A DNA stretch of 64,000 nucleotides from Runella sp. CRIBMP (GCF_009905605.1 NZ_JAAAKZ010000002.1:310001-374000), one strand, 5' to 3'. Positions 1 to 9,422 are shown, counted from the stretch's first letter. A program made the numbers and translations. Notes: generated by a model from the sequence alone, not told the origin.

Positions 1-340
1 CGGGCGTTAATTGAATTAAATTTTTACGTCGGTCGGTATCGTCGCTTACGATTCTGACGTAGCCATCGCGCTCTAAAGTGCGAATAGAACGCTGAATACC
101 CGATTTGTCGCGCTGGAGAAAGTTAGCAATGTCTTGCTGCGACAGTAATCCTTCGGTCGAATGATTGACCAAAAACAAAATGGGGAATTGTTCGATTTGA
201 AGCGTAAAACCAGATTTGGAAAGCTCCCGGTTGACCTTTCGGGCAAACAAATGCGACACATGGTTGATGTTAAAGGTCAGATATTGCCCCAGTTGTCCCC
301 ATATTTTTTCCTTTATACTTTGCTGTTCATTCGTTATCAT
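1..340 (-). CDS. MarR family transcriptional regulator (partial, 3' end outside window)
   Basis: About 113 residues are readable from an ATG at 338-340 running leftwards off the window edge. They show a dimerisation helix (GQYLTFNINHVSHLFARKV), a recognition region with LSQQDIANFLQRDKSGIQR, and the wing (ERDGYVRIVSDDTDRRKN). The DxR at the wing tip is the classic MarR family signature. Such proteins are dimeric repressors that release DNA on binding small phenolic or lipophilic ligands. A palindrome lies 18 bp upstream, so autoregulation is likely. The target genes are probably beyond the left edge. The family assignment is firm; the ligand and regulon are unknown. Confidence 0.85.
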   Translation of the reverse strand, partial: MITNEQQSIKEKIWGQLGQYLTFNINHVSHLFARKVNRELSKSGFTLQIEQFPILFLVNHSTEGLLSQQDIANFLQRDKSGIQRSIRTLERDGYVRIVSDDTDRRKNLIQLTP

Positions 341-358
341 GGCACAAAAATAAATATT

Positions 359-372
359 GTTGACATATCAAC
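359..372. promoter_or_regulatory. Operator-like palindrome upstream of the MarR gene
   Basis: GTTGACATATCAAC has 5-bp perfect arms (GTTGA/TCAAC) and ends 18 bp before the MarR start codon. On the minus strand a TATTTTTG box, matching TAnnTTTG, follows it directly before the ATG. MarR proteins typically bind 14-20 bp palindromes at their own promoters. The assignment to this regulator is inferred from position. Confidence 0.45.
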
Positions 373-414
373 CTAATTTATTTCTAAAAAGTTTCAGGGT
401 AATAGGAAGAATCA

Positions 415-2541
415 CTATTTATCAATCACAATTCCTTCAAAATCATCCAGTTTATTCAACTTAAACTCCAGATAACCGTTTTTCCAAGTGTATGCTATCG
501 GCTGTTTACTAACCATCGAGAATATTTTTGAAGGTTTGTAGTCTATTTGAATTTTGAATGAAAGATTGGATACGGGCAAAGGCTCAAAATAGGTATTTCC
601 GCTGAAGCCCGTAATATTGACCAAATGCAATATCAGGCCATCGGCCGATTTTTTGGCTTTGTTTTGGGGAACGTTTTTGATGTATTCTTTCAAAATTACC
701 TCCACGCGCTCGTGGGCGTTGGTTTGCAGCAGTTGGTTTGCTTCGGGATAAACAGAATCAATCACATCCAGGACAATATTCTTGTGTTCTTCGTACCCAT
801 GCAAGTAATACAAACGCCCCACATTAACGGGCAAAATCACGGCTTTGCTGCGCGGATGTTGCTTCAAGCCCATGGCAAAATAGCCCGTAGGCTCGTGCCC
901 GCCGATTATTTCGGGCGGTCCAGGTCGACCTTTGCTCAGAATGGGCAGAAATTGTTTATCTGTTCCCGAAAGGTCATACAAGCCTAAATTAAACTTCCAG
1001 AAAAGCATTTTTTGCTTCATAAAACGCTTAAACAACGCATGATTGTCGGGTTTGAGGTAAAAACCGCTGCCTTCATGGTCTTTATTGAAGATTTTTGCTC
1101 CGAACAATTGCTGCAAAGCGTCGGGGTTATCAAACATCGTTTGGTTGGTTGCCAGCAGATTTACGCCCTGTTGAGAAGCCTCTTTCAACACCTGTACCGA
1201 AGCACTGCTCAAATAAGTAATGTCGGGCAAAATCACAAGGCGGTAGTGCTTCATCTTATCGGCCAAGTGCTCAATTTGGGCGTCTTCCACAATATCAAAC
1301 GGAATATGGGCTTCTTTGAGCATCAGTTGAATACCGCGATACTCCTGCATCGGCGCGCCACTCGGCCACGCGCCTGGTGCTACAACCGCGATTTTGGCCA
1401 CCGAGGCATATTTTCCAAAGTAAGGCTCATACCTTTTATGATGGGCATAGACTTTTTTGATGACGTCATAATTGCGCTCGTCTTCGTAGCCGCGCATATC
1501 CCCCATCATGCTGATGTCAAGTCCTGAGCCGTTGGCGATATTTTCGTACAATCGAATGGAAACCTCTTCGGGCTCCACGGCATTGTAGCGCGACTGAAAC
1601 GAAATCTGCTGAATACTACTATTGCTAATGATGTGGTCAGGAAAGGAATTGATGGCATTTCCCACGTTGTCGGAGGCCGAGTACGGCCAATACGGCAGGC
1701 TGTTGGTTTGTGATTCGTGGCGGATGATGTCTACGTACTTGTCCATGTAAGTACAAATCGCGATTTGATTGCTTTTGGACTTAACCAATTCATGGAGCCG
1801 CTTCGACCAATCTTCGACCGTAAACTTTTTAAAAGCCAAATATTTTTGAAAAACGGGGTCAGCTTTGTTCTCTTCTGTGGGTAGGGTCAGGCCTTGGCTG
1901 TACTCCGCAAAACGCTTTTTGTCGTATTCATTTTGGTCAATGCCGTGGTATTTTCCCTCATACGGGTTGTTGACCTGATAACCTGGCATGTTGAGAAAAA
2001 TGCCGTCAATACCGTAGTTATCAATCACTTCCTCAATGATTTTAAACGCACGGTCTTGCACATACGGCGCATTGATAGACACCACGTACATATCTGTATT
2101 GATGATGCGCTCGCCTTTGGGCGAGGTATAACACCAATCCGGATGCGCCTTGAAGATACTTTCATGTACCCGGCTGAAATCAAACCGCACAATGACTTTT
2201 ATCCCCCGCTGATGACAACGCTGAATGACATCGCCCAACATATTTCCCTTCATGTAGGGGTTGGTGTAGTGAAAATCGAGTTTAGTTGGATAAAATGCCA
2301 TGATTCCGCCCGCGTTGATGAGCAGCGTATTGGCCGAACAAGCCTCCAAATCTTTGAGTAACGAATCAGGGTTCAGCGTTGCGGCTTCGTAAGCGGGCAA
2401 ATTGGTCTGAATGACCCGCAGGTTATTTTTTTTCCACCACGGCATATCGACGGGCCATTGGGCGGTGGAAATCGTATTTTTTTGGGCAAAAGAAGGCAAA
2501 AGCAGGAGCAGAAAATAAAGCGCGAAGCACAGCTTTCTCAT
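415..2541 (-). CDS. Secreted glycoside-hydrolase-like protein (GHL6 / alpha-amylase fold)
   Basis: 708 residues with a clear signal peptide (about 1-19, ending LPSFAQ), so it is exported to the periplasm or surface. Residues of about 30-360 look like a TIM barrel: GIKVIVRFDFSRVH, INAPYVQDRAFKIIEEVI and YGIDGIFLNMPGYQ match the putative glycosyl hydrolase type called GHL6. The next ~250 residues (VAPGAWPSGAP, VILPDITYLSS, GVNLLATNQT) resemble the beta-galactosidase trimerisation or GATase-like domain that often follows. The substrate cannot be read from the sequence. It is transcribed towards the MarR gene and lies about 90 bp after the end of the next upstream gene, so it may share that transcript. 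Confidence 0.7.
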   Translation of the reverse strand: MRKLCFALYFLLLLLPSFAQKNTISTAQWPVDMPWWKKNNLRVIQTNLPAYEAATLNPDSLLKDLEACSANTLLINAGGIMAFYPTKLDFHYTNPYMKGNMLGDVIQRCHQRGIKVIVRFDFSRVHESIFKAHPDWCYTSPKGERIINTDMYVVSINAPYVQDRAFKIIEEVIDNYGIDGIFLNMPGYQVNNPYEGKYHGIDQNEYDKKRFAEYSQGLTLPTEENKADPVFQKYLAFKKFTVEDWSKRLHELVKSKSNQIAICTYMDKYVDIIRHESQTNSLPYWPYSASDNVGNAINSFPDHIISNSSIQQISFQSRYNAVEPEEVSIRLYENIANGSGLDISMMGDMRGYEDERNYDVIKKVYAHHKRYEPYFGKYASVAKIAVVAPGAWPSGAPMQEYRGIQLMLKEAHIPFDIVEDAQIEHLADKMKHYRLVILPDITYLSSASVQVLKEASQQGVNLLATNQTMFDNPDALQQLFGAKIFNKDHEGSGFYLKPDNHALFKRFMKQKMLFWKFNLGLYDLSGTDKQFLPILSKGRPGPPEIIGGHEPTGYFAMGLKQHPRSKAVILPVNVGRLYYLHGYEEHKNIVLDVIDSVYPEANQLLQTNAHERVEVILKEYIKNVPQNKAKKSADGLILHLVNITGFSGNTYFEPLPVSNLSFKIQIDYKPSKIFSMVSKQPIAYTWKNGYLEFKLNKLDDFEGIVIDK

Positions 2542-2633
2542 TGAGTTCGGGATGGGTTCGTTTTGGATGTATAACTCAGGAAAGGGACGAAAAACGAAAA
2601 TTTACCCTCTCAGCCACTCGTGAGGCTGCAACT

Positions 2634-3794
2634 TCAGTACTTGTCTTCTGCGCCGCCGCCCGCAAAATCTCCACCGCCAAATTCAACACCATTTTCGGCC
2701 GATTGACTATTTTTGGTCATTTGAGAAATCACGACCATTTCAATCGCAAAACGCTCGTCATTGTCTTTTTCGGTAGCATAGATAAAACCGAATTTAGGCG
2801 TTTTGAGAGAACGAATGAGGGCAAACGCGCTAACCGCCGCCACAACACCGACTAAAATCAACACCCACTCAATGGCCAGCATGGCGTGATAATAACGGAC
2901 CGTCAGAATCGTAGCCACAATGCCCAATAGCCCCAACAAAAGCAAAGTACGGTTGCGCCAGCGAAAACCGCCGTACAGATAGAGCATAGGAATTAAAATG
3001 CTAAATACCCAAAACAACCCCGCAAAGGCAACTTCAGGAGAGGGCGAGCCGAGTCCGTTCAGTTCGGCATTTAGCTCCCGAACCACAAAATAATTGCCTG
3101 CCGCATAAAACAGTACCAAAGCGGCTGTGTTGACCCAATAAATGGCTAATTTCCAATAAAAAGTACTTGATTTTTGGCTCATATTTCGCGTAACGACAAA
3201 AAACGCCGCCGCGTAAATCATCAACGCAAAAGGCAAAAGGGCTTTGCCAATGGGGTTTTTCATTAATATGGAAGCCAGAATAAACATGCCCGACAGAAAA
3301 GCCCCCAACGCCACCAACGGCTCCCCAAAACTATAAACCACCACCACCAAAACGGGTAAACAAAACAAAACACCTACCCAAATCTCATTGATTTTCAGCG
3401 CATCATATAGCTCAAAAATGAGCGGCATCGTAGCCCCAATGATGCCGTAAATGAGCGCATTGTCTACCCCCGCAAAATGCAGTTGTTTCCGTTTGATGAG
3501 TCGGAGCAACAAAAAAGTAACGCCCAAACCGTACAACAGCGCCGTGAACGCAAAGCCTCCCCCCTCACCCATAATCATAAAAACAAACCCTCCCCCGAAC
3601 ATAAAACAAATGTACCCAAATAGAAAAAGACCGATTTTGATAAATACGTTAGGATTATAGGGTACCTGAGCGTGCGATTGAACGACTTCCGCTAGTTGTT
3701 CCGTCGATAACAAACGCTCAGTATGCCATTTTTTGGCCATCTTTTGGGCGTATTCGTTCAGAAGAAGCGTTTCGTTGTAAGCTTTCATAATCAA
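2634..3794 (-). CDS. DUF2157-type multispanning membrane protein
   Basis: 386 residues. A hydrophilic N-terminus (about 1-50, with RLLSTEQLAEVVQSHAQ) is followed by roughly ten hydrophobic segments. After the last one there is a soluble tail ending in a glycine- and acid-rich stretch (GGGDFAGGGAEDKY). The N-terminal helix pair followed by many membrane spans is the DUF2157 layout; the family function is unknown. It lies 56 bp downstream of another membrane protein of the same general layout, and the pair probably forms an operon and may have arisen by duplication. The start could be Met1 or Met3. Confidence 0.65.
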   Translation of the reverse strand: MIMKAYNETLLLNEYAQKMAKKWHTERLLSTEQLAEVVQSHAQVPYNPNVFIKIGLFLFGYICFMFGGGFVFMIMGEGGGFAFTALLYGLGVTFLLLRLIKRKQLHFAGVDNALIYGIIGATMPLIFELYDALKINEIWVGVLFCLPVLVVVVYSFGEPLVALGAFLSGMFILASILMKNPIGKALLPFALMIYAAAFFVVTRNMSQKSSTFYWKLAIYWVNTAALVLFYAAGNYFVVRELNAELNGLGSPSPEVAFAGLFWVFSILIPMLYLYGGFRWRNRTLLLLGLLGIVATILTVRYYHAMLAIEWVLILVGVVAAVSAFALIRSLKTPKFGFIYATEKDNDERFAIEMVVISQMTKNSQSAENGVEFGGGDFAGGGAEDKY

Positions 3795-3850
3795 AATAGA
3801 ATGCTAATTTTAATGATAAATATTAGGGCTTTGGACTCACACCTGACTAC

Positions 3851-4864
3851 TCACCGCAACGGCGGCCGCTCCTCGTCCCTTACTTTCAATAATTTTTTAA
3901 AATTCAGGAAAAACCAAATCACTCCTCCCGTACTTGCCGCTACGTAAAACATCCCAAAAAATGCCCACAACGCTTCGTTCATCACTTCAAAAAGTAGGTA
4001 AGTAAACGCGATGTATCCGTAAACCACCGCCATCAACAAGAAAAGAAACGATTGCGAGCGGCGGGCATAATTTACAAACAGCCAGCATCCTGCGGCAATC
4101 GGCAACGCAAATTCAAAGGCCCAACCTTCCTCACGAAACAACCCCGCCAATGAACCTATAAAAAAGACGTTTCCTCCGAGCAACAAATACGTAAATGAGA
4201 AGTGTTTTTTGAAGTCCATTCTCTCCGAAGCTACTCCTACCCCAATGTATAAAACGCCCAAAAGCACGCCCGTCACGATGAGTTTCATATCGTTAAAATC
4301 GTTGTTGCTCAGTACTTCCATCGGCGCAACGGTAATTCCCACCCACGAAGCAAAGGCCGTCAGTCCCATCGAAAGAACACCCCGGTGGTCGAACCGATAC
4401 GCACAAAACAGAAAAAGGACCGCGGGTAAAACAGTCGCCAGGCCATAGCGTGTACCGAAAACATTATAGCGCCATTGTACATATCCCTCCAACATCAGAA
4501 ACAAGGTACAGGCAATGAGCAAGGTAAAATCACTGAACTTGGCCTCATTTTCGATGAGGCCCCGCGAAAATGGGACACTCGTGCGGTAGACGTAGAAGAA
4601 ACTTCCCGCAGTTAGCACCGCCAAAAGGGCAATGAGTGCCGTGTGGCCAACGGTGTCAATGTTGTTGTAAATGAGCACACCCACACCCGAAGTAAAAAGT
4701 AAAATACCCGCGTAGAGCAGGCTGCGCAGCAGGATATACAAAGAAACGGGGCGGTTGCGCTCGTGCGTTTCCAATTGTCCACGCTGCTCGTCGGTCAGGA
4801 GGTGGCGTTGTTGCCACTCATCCAAAAGAAATGATAAAGGGTTCATATAAACAAAGGTGCTCAT
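3851..4864 (-). CDS. DUF2157-type membrane protein (upstream paralogue)
   Basis: 337 residues. The N-terminus (FLLDEWQQRHLLTDEQRGQLETHE) is the amphipathic helix pair typical of DUF2157. About ten transmembrane segments follow, starting near residue 47 (LLYAGILLFTSGVGVLIYNN). The short C-terminal tail is charged (FKKLLKVRDEERPPLR). It is the first gene of a two-gene membrane operon with the 386-residue protein downstream. Nothing in the sequence indicates a substrate or an enzymatic role. Met7 is an alternative start. Confidence 0.65.
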   Translation of the reverse strand: MSTFVYMNPLSFLLDEWQQRHLLTDEQRGQLETHERNRPVSLYILLRSLLYAGILLFTSGVGVLIYNNIDTVGHTALIALLAVLTAGSFFYVYRTSVPFSRGLIENEAKFSDFTLLIACTLFLMLEGYVQWRYNVFGTRYGLATVLPAVLFLFCAYRFDHRGVLSMGLTAFASWVGITVAPMEVLSNNDFNDMKLIVTGVLLGVLYIGVGVASERMDFKKHFSFTYLLLGGNVFFIGSLAGLFREEGWAFEFALPIAAGCWLFVNYARRSQSFLFLLMAVVYGYIAFTYLLFEVMNEALWAFFGMFYVAASTGGVIWFFLNFKKLLKVRDEERPPLR

Positions 4865-5027
4865 TTAGCATGAAATCAAAAAATGTACTTATTTACCGTA
4901 CCTATTTTGTGAAGCACCACTTTGTTAAAAGGCTATCTATCAATGATATACCTCTTATTTTTCATTAATTTGGCCTATAAATTCTTTTTTTTTCAAGATT
5001 TAATGCCTCAAAAAACATTTCATCCCC

Positions 5028-5035
5028 TAATTTTG
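5028..5035 (+). promoter_or_regulatory. Candidate -7 box for carB in the 309-bp spacer
   Basis: TAATTTTG matches the Bacteroidota -7 consensus TAnnTTTG and lies about 140 bp before carB. No good TTTG lies 19-23 bp upstream, so this is a weak call. The leader would contain a short imperfect hairpin near 5091-5115 (TCAGA and CCC arms around TTTTA). Nothing else is recognisable in 4865-5173 apart from the low-complexity words AACAGATAACTGATAAC just before the gene. Confidence 0.3.
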
Positions 5036-5173
5036 TGCAATTTTTGCAGCAACCCTGTTGCAGAAGTTAAAAGTTAGACGCGCCCCATTTGTCAGAAATA
5101 TCCCTTTTAGGGTGTCTGAAAAGGTCAAAGCGAGCGACGAATAACAGATAACTGATAACTTTTCCTCAAAAAA

Positions 5174-8002
5174 ATGCCAAAAAATCCCAACATCAAATCC
5201 ATCCTCATCATTGGTTCCGGTCCTATTGTTATTGGTCAAGCCTGCGAATTTGACTATGCAGGTTCCCAAGCCGCCCGTTCACTGCGGGAAGAAGGCATTG
5301 AGGTCATTCTGATTAACTCCAATCCCGCTACCATCATGACCGACCCCATCAATGCGGATCATGTGTACTTAAAGCCTTTGGAGAAAAAATACATCATTGA
5401 AATTTTAGAAAAGCACAAAATAGACGCCGTTTTGCCAACCATGGGTGGTCAGACGGCGTTAAATTTAGCCATTGATTGCGACAAGGCGGGTATTTGGAAA
5501 AAATACGGCGTACAAATCATAGGCGTAGATATCAAAGCCATCGAAACAACCGAAGATCGGGAGAAATTCCGTCTTAAAATGCTGGAATTGGGAGCGGGGG
5601 TTTGTAAAGGCCGCACAGCAAAATCTTTTTTAGAGGGTAAAGAAATTGCCCAAGAAATCGGCTTCCCTTTAGTTATCCGCCCCTCTTTTACTTTAGGGGG
5701 AACTGGTGGCGGTTTTGTCAATACAGCTGAAGAATTTGACAAAGCCCTCCAGCACGGCCTCATTGCTTCACCCGTGCATGAAGTGTTGGTAGAACAAAGC
5801 ATCATGGGTTGGAAAGAATACGAATTGGAGTTATTGCGCGACGGGAAAGGCAACCTCATTATCGTCTGTTCGATTGAGAACTTCGACCCGATGGGAATTC
5901 ATACGGGCGACAGCGTGACCGTAGCCCCTGCCATGACCTTGCCCGATACACTCTACCAAAAAATGCGCGATTTGGCCATTCTGACCATGAACGGCATCGG
6001 TAAATTTGCGGGTGGTTGTAACATTCAGTTTTCGGTCAACCCCGAAACCGACGAAATCATCGTCATTGAAATCAACCCGCGCGTATCGCGCTCGTCGGCC
6101 TTAGCCTCCAAAGCAACGGGTTATCCGATTGCCAAGATTGCGGCTAAAATGGCCATTGGGTATAACTTAGATGAGCTCATCAACCCGATTACGGGTAGCA
6201 CATCAGCCTTCTTTGAGCCCACTATCGACTACGTAATTGTAAAAGTACCACGTTGGAACTTTGATAAATTCCCTGGCGCCGACCGTTCGTTGGGATTGCA
6301 GATGAAATCCGTGGGCGAAGCCATGGGTATCGGACGTAATTTTCAAGAGGCCCTCCAAAAAGCCTGTCAATCACTCGAAATACGCCGCAACGGACTTGGA
6401 GCGGATGGTAAAGAATTGACCGACGTAGCCGCCATCAAGCAAAGTTTGGCGCACCCAAGCTGGAACCGACTTTTCCACATTTACGATGCTTTCAAAGTAG
6501 GACTTTCGTTCAAAACCATTCAAAATTTGACCAAAATTGACCCTTGGTTTTTGCATCAAATTGAAGAATTGGTGGAGTTGGAAAAACAAATTCAACAATA
6601 CGACCTGGAAGACCTTCCCCCAAGTTTGGCACTTACCGCTAAGCAGAAAGGCTATGCTGACCGCCAAATTGCCCACCTCTTGGGCGTAAAAGAAAGCCGC
6701 GTTTATAAGTATCGCCAAGACCACCATATCAAGCGCGTGTTTAAGTGCGTAGATACCTGCGCCGCTGAGTTTGAAGCCAAAACTCCTTACTACTACTCTA
6801 CCTTCAGCGTATCGCAAGATGAGCCTGAGAATGAATCCATCGTTTCTGACCGTAAAAAAGTGGTAGTATTGGGTTCAGGGCCTAACCGTATCGGACAAGG
6901 CATCGAGTTTGATTACTCATGTGTACACGGGGTGTTGGCGGCCAAAGAGGCTGGTTACGAGACCATTATGATTAACTGTAACCCCGAAACGGTGTCGACC
7001 GACCCCGATATTTCGGATAAGTTATACTTTGAGCCCGTTTTCTGGGAACACGTACACGCCATCATCCAACACGAAAAGCCCGAAGGCGTGATTGTGCAGT
7101 TGGGTGGACAAACGGCCCTGAAAATTGCCGAAAAACTCCATCAGTATGGAATCAAAATCATCGGTAGCAGCTTTGATACGCTCGACTTGGCCGAAGATCG
7201 TGGTCGTTTCTCAGCGCTGTTGCATGACTTGGGCATTCCGTATCCGCAGTTTGACACCGTGCGCACGGCGGATGCTGCCGCCGAAATCGGCAAGAAATTG
7301 GGCTTCCCACTGTTGGTTCGTCCGAGCTACGTATTGGGAGGACAGAGCATGAAGATTGTCATCAATGAGCAGGAGTTGGAGCAACACGTCGTGAAAATCC
7401 TGAACGATATTCCTGACAACAACATCCTCCTCGACCACTACCTCGAAAACGCCATCGAAGCCGAATCTGACGCAATTTGCGACGGTGAAGATGCTTACAT
7501 CATCGGGGTAATGGAACACATCGAGCCCGCTGGTATCCACTCTGGCGACTCGCACGCTACCCTCCCGCCGTTTGATTTGACACCCGATGAAATCCGCCAA
7601 ATCGAAGAAATTACGGTAAAAGTAGCCAAAGCGATGAAGGTGAAAGGGCTGATTAACATGCAGTTTGCAGTCAAAAATGGCGTAGTTTATGTGATTGAAG
7701 CCAATCCACGCGCATCCCGCACGGTGCCGTTTATCTGCAAAGCCTACCAAGAACCGTACGTAAACTACGCGACGAAGTTCATGCTCGGCGACAAGAAAGT
7801 GAAAGACATCGAGTTTAATCCCGTCAAGAAAGGTTGGGCCATTAAGATTCCAGTGTTCTCGTTCAACAAATTCCCGAATGTAAACAAGGAACTAGGGCCA
7901 GAGATGAAGTCTACTGGAGAAGGTATTTACTTCATTGATAGCCTCGAAGACGAATTCTTCCAAAAAATATACGGAGAGCGGAACCTGTATTTGAGCCGCT
8001 AA
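5174..8002 (+). CDS. carB: Carbamoyl-phosphate synthase large subunit, lacking the allosteric domain
   Basis: Makes carbamoyl phosphate from bicarbonate, ammonia supplied by CarA, and two ATP, for pyrimidine and arginine synthesis in the cytoplasm. Both homologous halves are present: an N-terminal carboxyphosphate half (SGPIVIGQACEFDYAGSQA near 15; ATP-grasp loop LGGTGGGFV near 175) and a second half (GSGPNRIGQGIEFDYS, then LGGQSMKIV). The protein is 942 residues, whereas the E. coli enzyme is 1073. It stops a few dozen residues after LGPEMKSTGE, so the ~130-residue MGS-like allosteric domain that binds UMP and ornithine is missing. The end is natural, with a strong terminator 22 bp later. 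carA is not adjacent. Confidence 0.95.
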   Translation: MPKNPNIKSILIIGSGPIVIGQACEFDYAGSQAARSLREEGIEVILINSNPATIMTDPINADHVYLKPLEKKYIIEILEKHKIDAVLPTMGGQTALNLAIDCDKAGIWKKYGVQIIGVDIKAIETTEDREKFRLKMLELGAGVCKGRTAKSFLEGKEIAQEIGFPLVIRPSFTLGGTGGGFVNTAEEFDKALQHGLIASPVHEVLVEQSIMGWKEYELELLRDGKGNLIIVCSIENFDPMGIHTGDSVTVAPAMTLPDTLYQKMRDLAILTMNGIGKFAGGCNIQFSVNPETDEIIVIEINPRVSRSSALASKATGYPIAKIAAKMAIGYNLDELINPITGSTSAFFEPTIDYVIVKVPRWNFDKFPGADRSLGLQMKSVGEAMGIGRNFQEALQKACQSLEIRRNGLGADGKELTDVAAIKQSLAHPSWNRLFHIYDAFKVGLSFKTIQNLTKIDPWFLHQIEELVELEKQIQQYDLEDLPPSLALTAKQKGYADRQIAHLLGVKESRVYKYRQDHHIKRVFKCVDTCAAEFEAKTPYYYSTFSVSQDEPENESIVSDRKKVVVLGSGPNRIGQGIEFDYSCVHGVLAAKEAGYETIMINCNPETVSTDPDISDKLYFEPVFWEHVHAIIQHEKPEGVIVQLGGQTALKIAEKLHQYGIKIIGSSFDTLDLAEDRGRFSALLHDLGIPYPQFDTVRTADAAAEIGKKLGFPLLVRPSYVLGGQSMKIVINEQELEQHVVKILNDIPDNNILLDHYLENAIEAESDAICDGEDAYIIGVMEHIEPAGIHSGDSHATLPPFDLTPDEIRQIEEITVKVAKAMKVKGLINMQFAVKNGVVYVIEANPRASRTVPFICKAYQEPYVNYATKFMLGDKKVKDIEFNPVKKGWAIKIPVFSFNKFPNVNKELGPEMKSTGEGIYFIDSLEDEFFQKIYGERNLYLSR

Positions 8003-8024
8003 CAATTTGTGCTGACTAGCATCT

Positions 8025-8055
8025 AAAAGCCTTCGTGAAAACGAGGGCTTTTTTA
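8025..8055 (+). terminator. Rho-independent terminator of carB
   Basis: An 11-bp stem AAAAGCCTTCG / CGAGGGCTTTT with one G-U pair and a 6-nt loop is followed by a T run. It begins 22 bp after the carB stop codon. Confidence 0.9.
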
Positions 8056-8623
8056 TTGGCCAAATCAACGGGTAGAAACAGGCACATTATTCGGAAGTAA
8101 ACAATTATTTTTTGTAACTCTGAAAGAGTCCAAGTTCGCTTGATTGGGCGCATAAAAAGAGGCCAATTGACACTTACCGTGTTACAAACACTTTGTTTAT
8201 TTTTGGGTGTCTCCACAGACCTTATTTTTTACCACTATAAACTTAATTTTGAAACACAGTGATGAAATAGTTAGCGCCGTTTTGATAAGAATTTAAGAAA
8301 TCGAATTAGTCTAACTTTACAAAATGAAATTAATTTCCATAAAACTAAAGGAGGAGCTCCCACAATTATGGAAAAAATCAATAGGCCCTCAAGCCAAAAA
8401 ACAGCTTCTTGGTTCATCTATTCATTGTATTTGGGTTTAGAAATACGTCCGTAGTCGGCCGGTTAAATTGAATATTAGATTCTGAATATGATGCTCCCCC
8501 CCACGCTCAGCAAAGTTGAACTCACTCGTTTTGGACGCAATTGTGGTTAATCGTCACTTAGAAGGCTTTATAAAACTTCAAAACTATCAGGCTCTTACTA
8601 AAATGGGCTAAAATCATTGGTAG
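8056..8623. other. 568-bp stretch without a recognisable gene
   Basis: AT-rich spacer. The only open stretch of note is a 38-codon frame from an ATG at 8324 (MKLISIKLKEELPQLWKK...), preceded by TAACTTTA, a near match to the -7 box. I do not recognise it and it may be a gene remnant. On the minus strand near 8208-8222 lies the word AGGTCTGTGGAGACAC, which recurs at 25981. No RNA gene was seen. Confidence 0.5.
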
Positions 8624-8657
8624 TTTGAAAGAGTCGCTACCAATCTCCTTATCTTTG
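8624..8657 (+). promoter_or_regulatory. Promoter of the lipocalin-like lipoprotein gene
   Basis: TTTG at 8624-8627 and TATCTTTG at 8650-8657 are separated by 22 bp, which fits the Bacteroidota promoter pattern. An inverted repeat ATTGGTAG / CTACCAAT (8616-8623 and 8637-8644) brackets the -33 box and could be an operator. The expected leader is about 70 nt. Confidence 0.5.
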
Positions 8658-8733
8658 GCGCAAGGGAAACGACAGCCCCCAAAACATCCCCGAATACGTC
8701 AACCATAAATCCTTTATTCTTAACTAGTTAATC

Positions 8734-9201
8734 ATGAAACTCGTCATTTGTTGTCTCTTCCTTAGCGTCATTTTGATGTCTTGCGTGGCCGAAACCGCCG
8801 ATAACGCCAAGAAATCTTCCTCCCCACCCCTCGTTGGTACGTGGAAGTTATTGACGGGCACCCTCATTGAAAAAGGCGATACGGCCGTTACGGATTACAC
8901 CCAAAATACCTCGTTTATTAAAATCATTAACGATAGCCATTTTGCATTTTTACACCATGATTTAAATCAGGGAAAAGACTCGGCGGCCGTTTTTTCGGCG
9001 GGCGGGGGCAGTTATACCCTCGTCGACAGTACATACACCGAACAGTTGGACTATTGCAGCGCCCGGGATTGGGAGCAGAACGCATTTACATTTGCCATCA
9101 GTATAAAAAATGATACCCTCGTTCAGTACGGCGTGGAGAAAGTGGCTGGTGCGGGTGTTGACCGAATCAATATCGAAAAATATGTTAGGGTCAAGAAATA
9201 A
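8734..9201 (+). CDS. Lipocalin-like lipoprotein
   Basis: 155 residues. The signal peptide ends in a lipobox (LMSC, Cys at about 17), so it is probably lipidated. After a short linker comes PLVGTWKLLTG, the G-x-W start of a lipocalin-like barrel, followed by beta-rich sequence (SHFAFLHHDL, GGGSYTLVDSTYTEQLDY). This pattern resembles the DUF4488 / lipocalin-like family common in Bacteroidota. The ligand is unknown. It has its own promoter and no co-directional gene within 200 bp. Confidence 0.7.
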   Translation: MKLVICCLFLSVILMSCVAETADNAKKSSSPPLVGTWKLLTGTLIEKGDTAVTDYTQNTSFIKIINDSHFAFLHHDLNQGKDSAAVFSAGGGSYTLVDSTYTEQLDYCSARDWEQNAFTFAISIKNDTLVQYGVEKVAGAGVDRINIEKYVRVKK

Positions 9202-9355
9202 CACGCTGGATTACGCACACCCAACAAATTCCCCTCTATCGACGGATGATTTTTAATCCGTAGTCTATGTGACAGCCCCTATTCACAACTAACTCCTTTT
9301 TTTACACCTCCTCATCCCACTTTATTTTTGATTTTAACAAAAAAATGAAAAAATA

Positions 9356-9404
9356 TTTGCGCAACCGATTAGTTGCATTTATATTTGCAACCGATTAGTT
9401 GCAT
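9356..9404 (+). promoter_or_regulatory. ArsR operon promoter with twin palindromic operators
   Basis: TTTG at 9356-9359 and TATATTTG at 9380-9387 with a 20-bp spacer form a consensus Bacteroidota promoter. Two identical copies of GCAACCGATTAGTTGC, each an inverted repeat with arms GCAAC/GTTGC, lie at 9361-9376 and 9387-9402, repeating every 26 bp. One fills the spacer between the -33 and -7 boxes and the other covers the expected transcription start. This is the arrangement of an autorepressor, most simply the ArsR protein encoded next. Confidence 0.8.
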
Positions 9405-9422
9405 AATAAATTTAGAGACGTG

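Noticed and set aside
8016-8216. 66-codon minus-strand frame after carB
   Set aside because: It reads through the carB terminator hairpin, has no recognisable domain and has odd composition.
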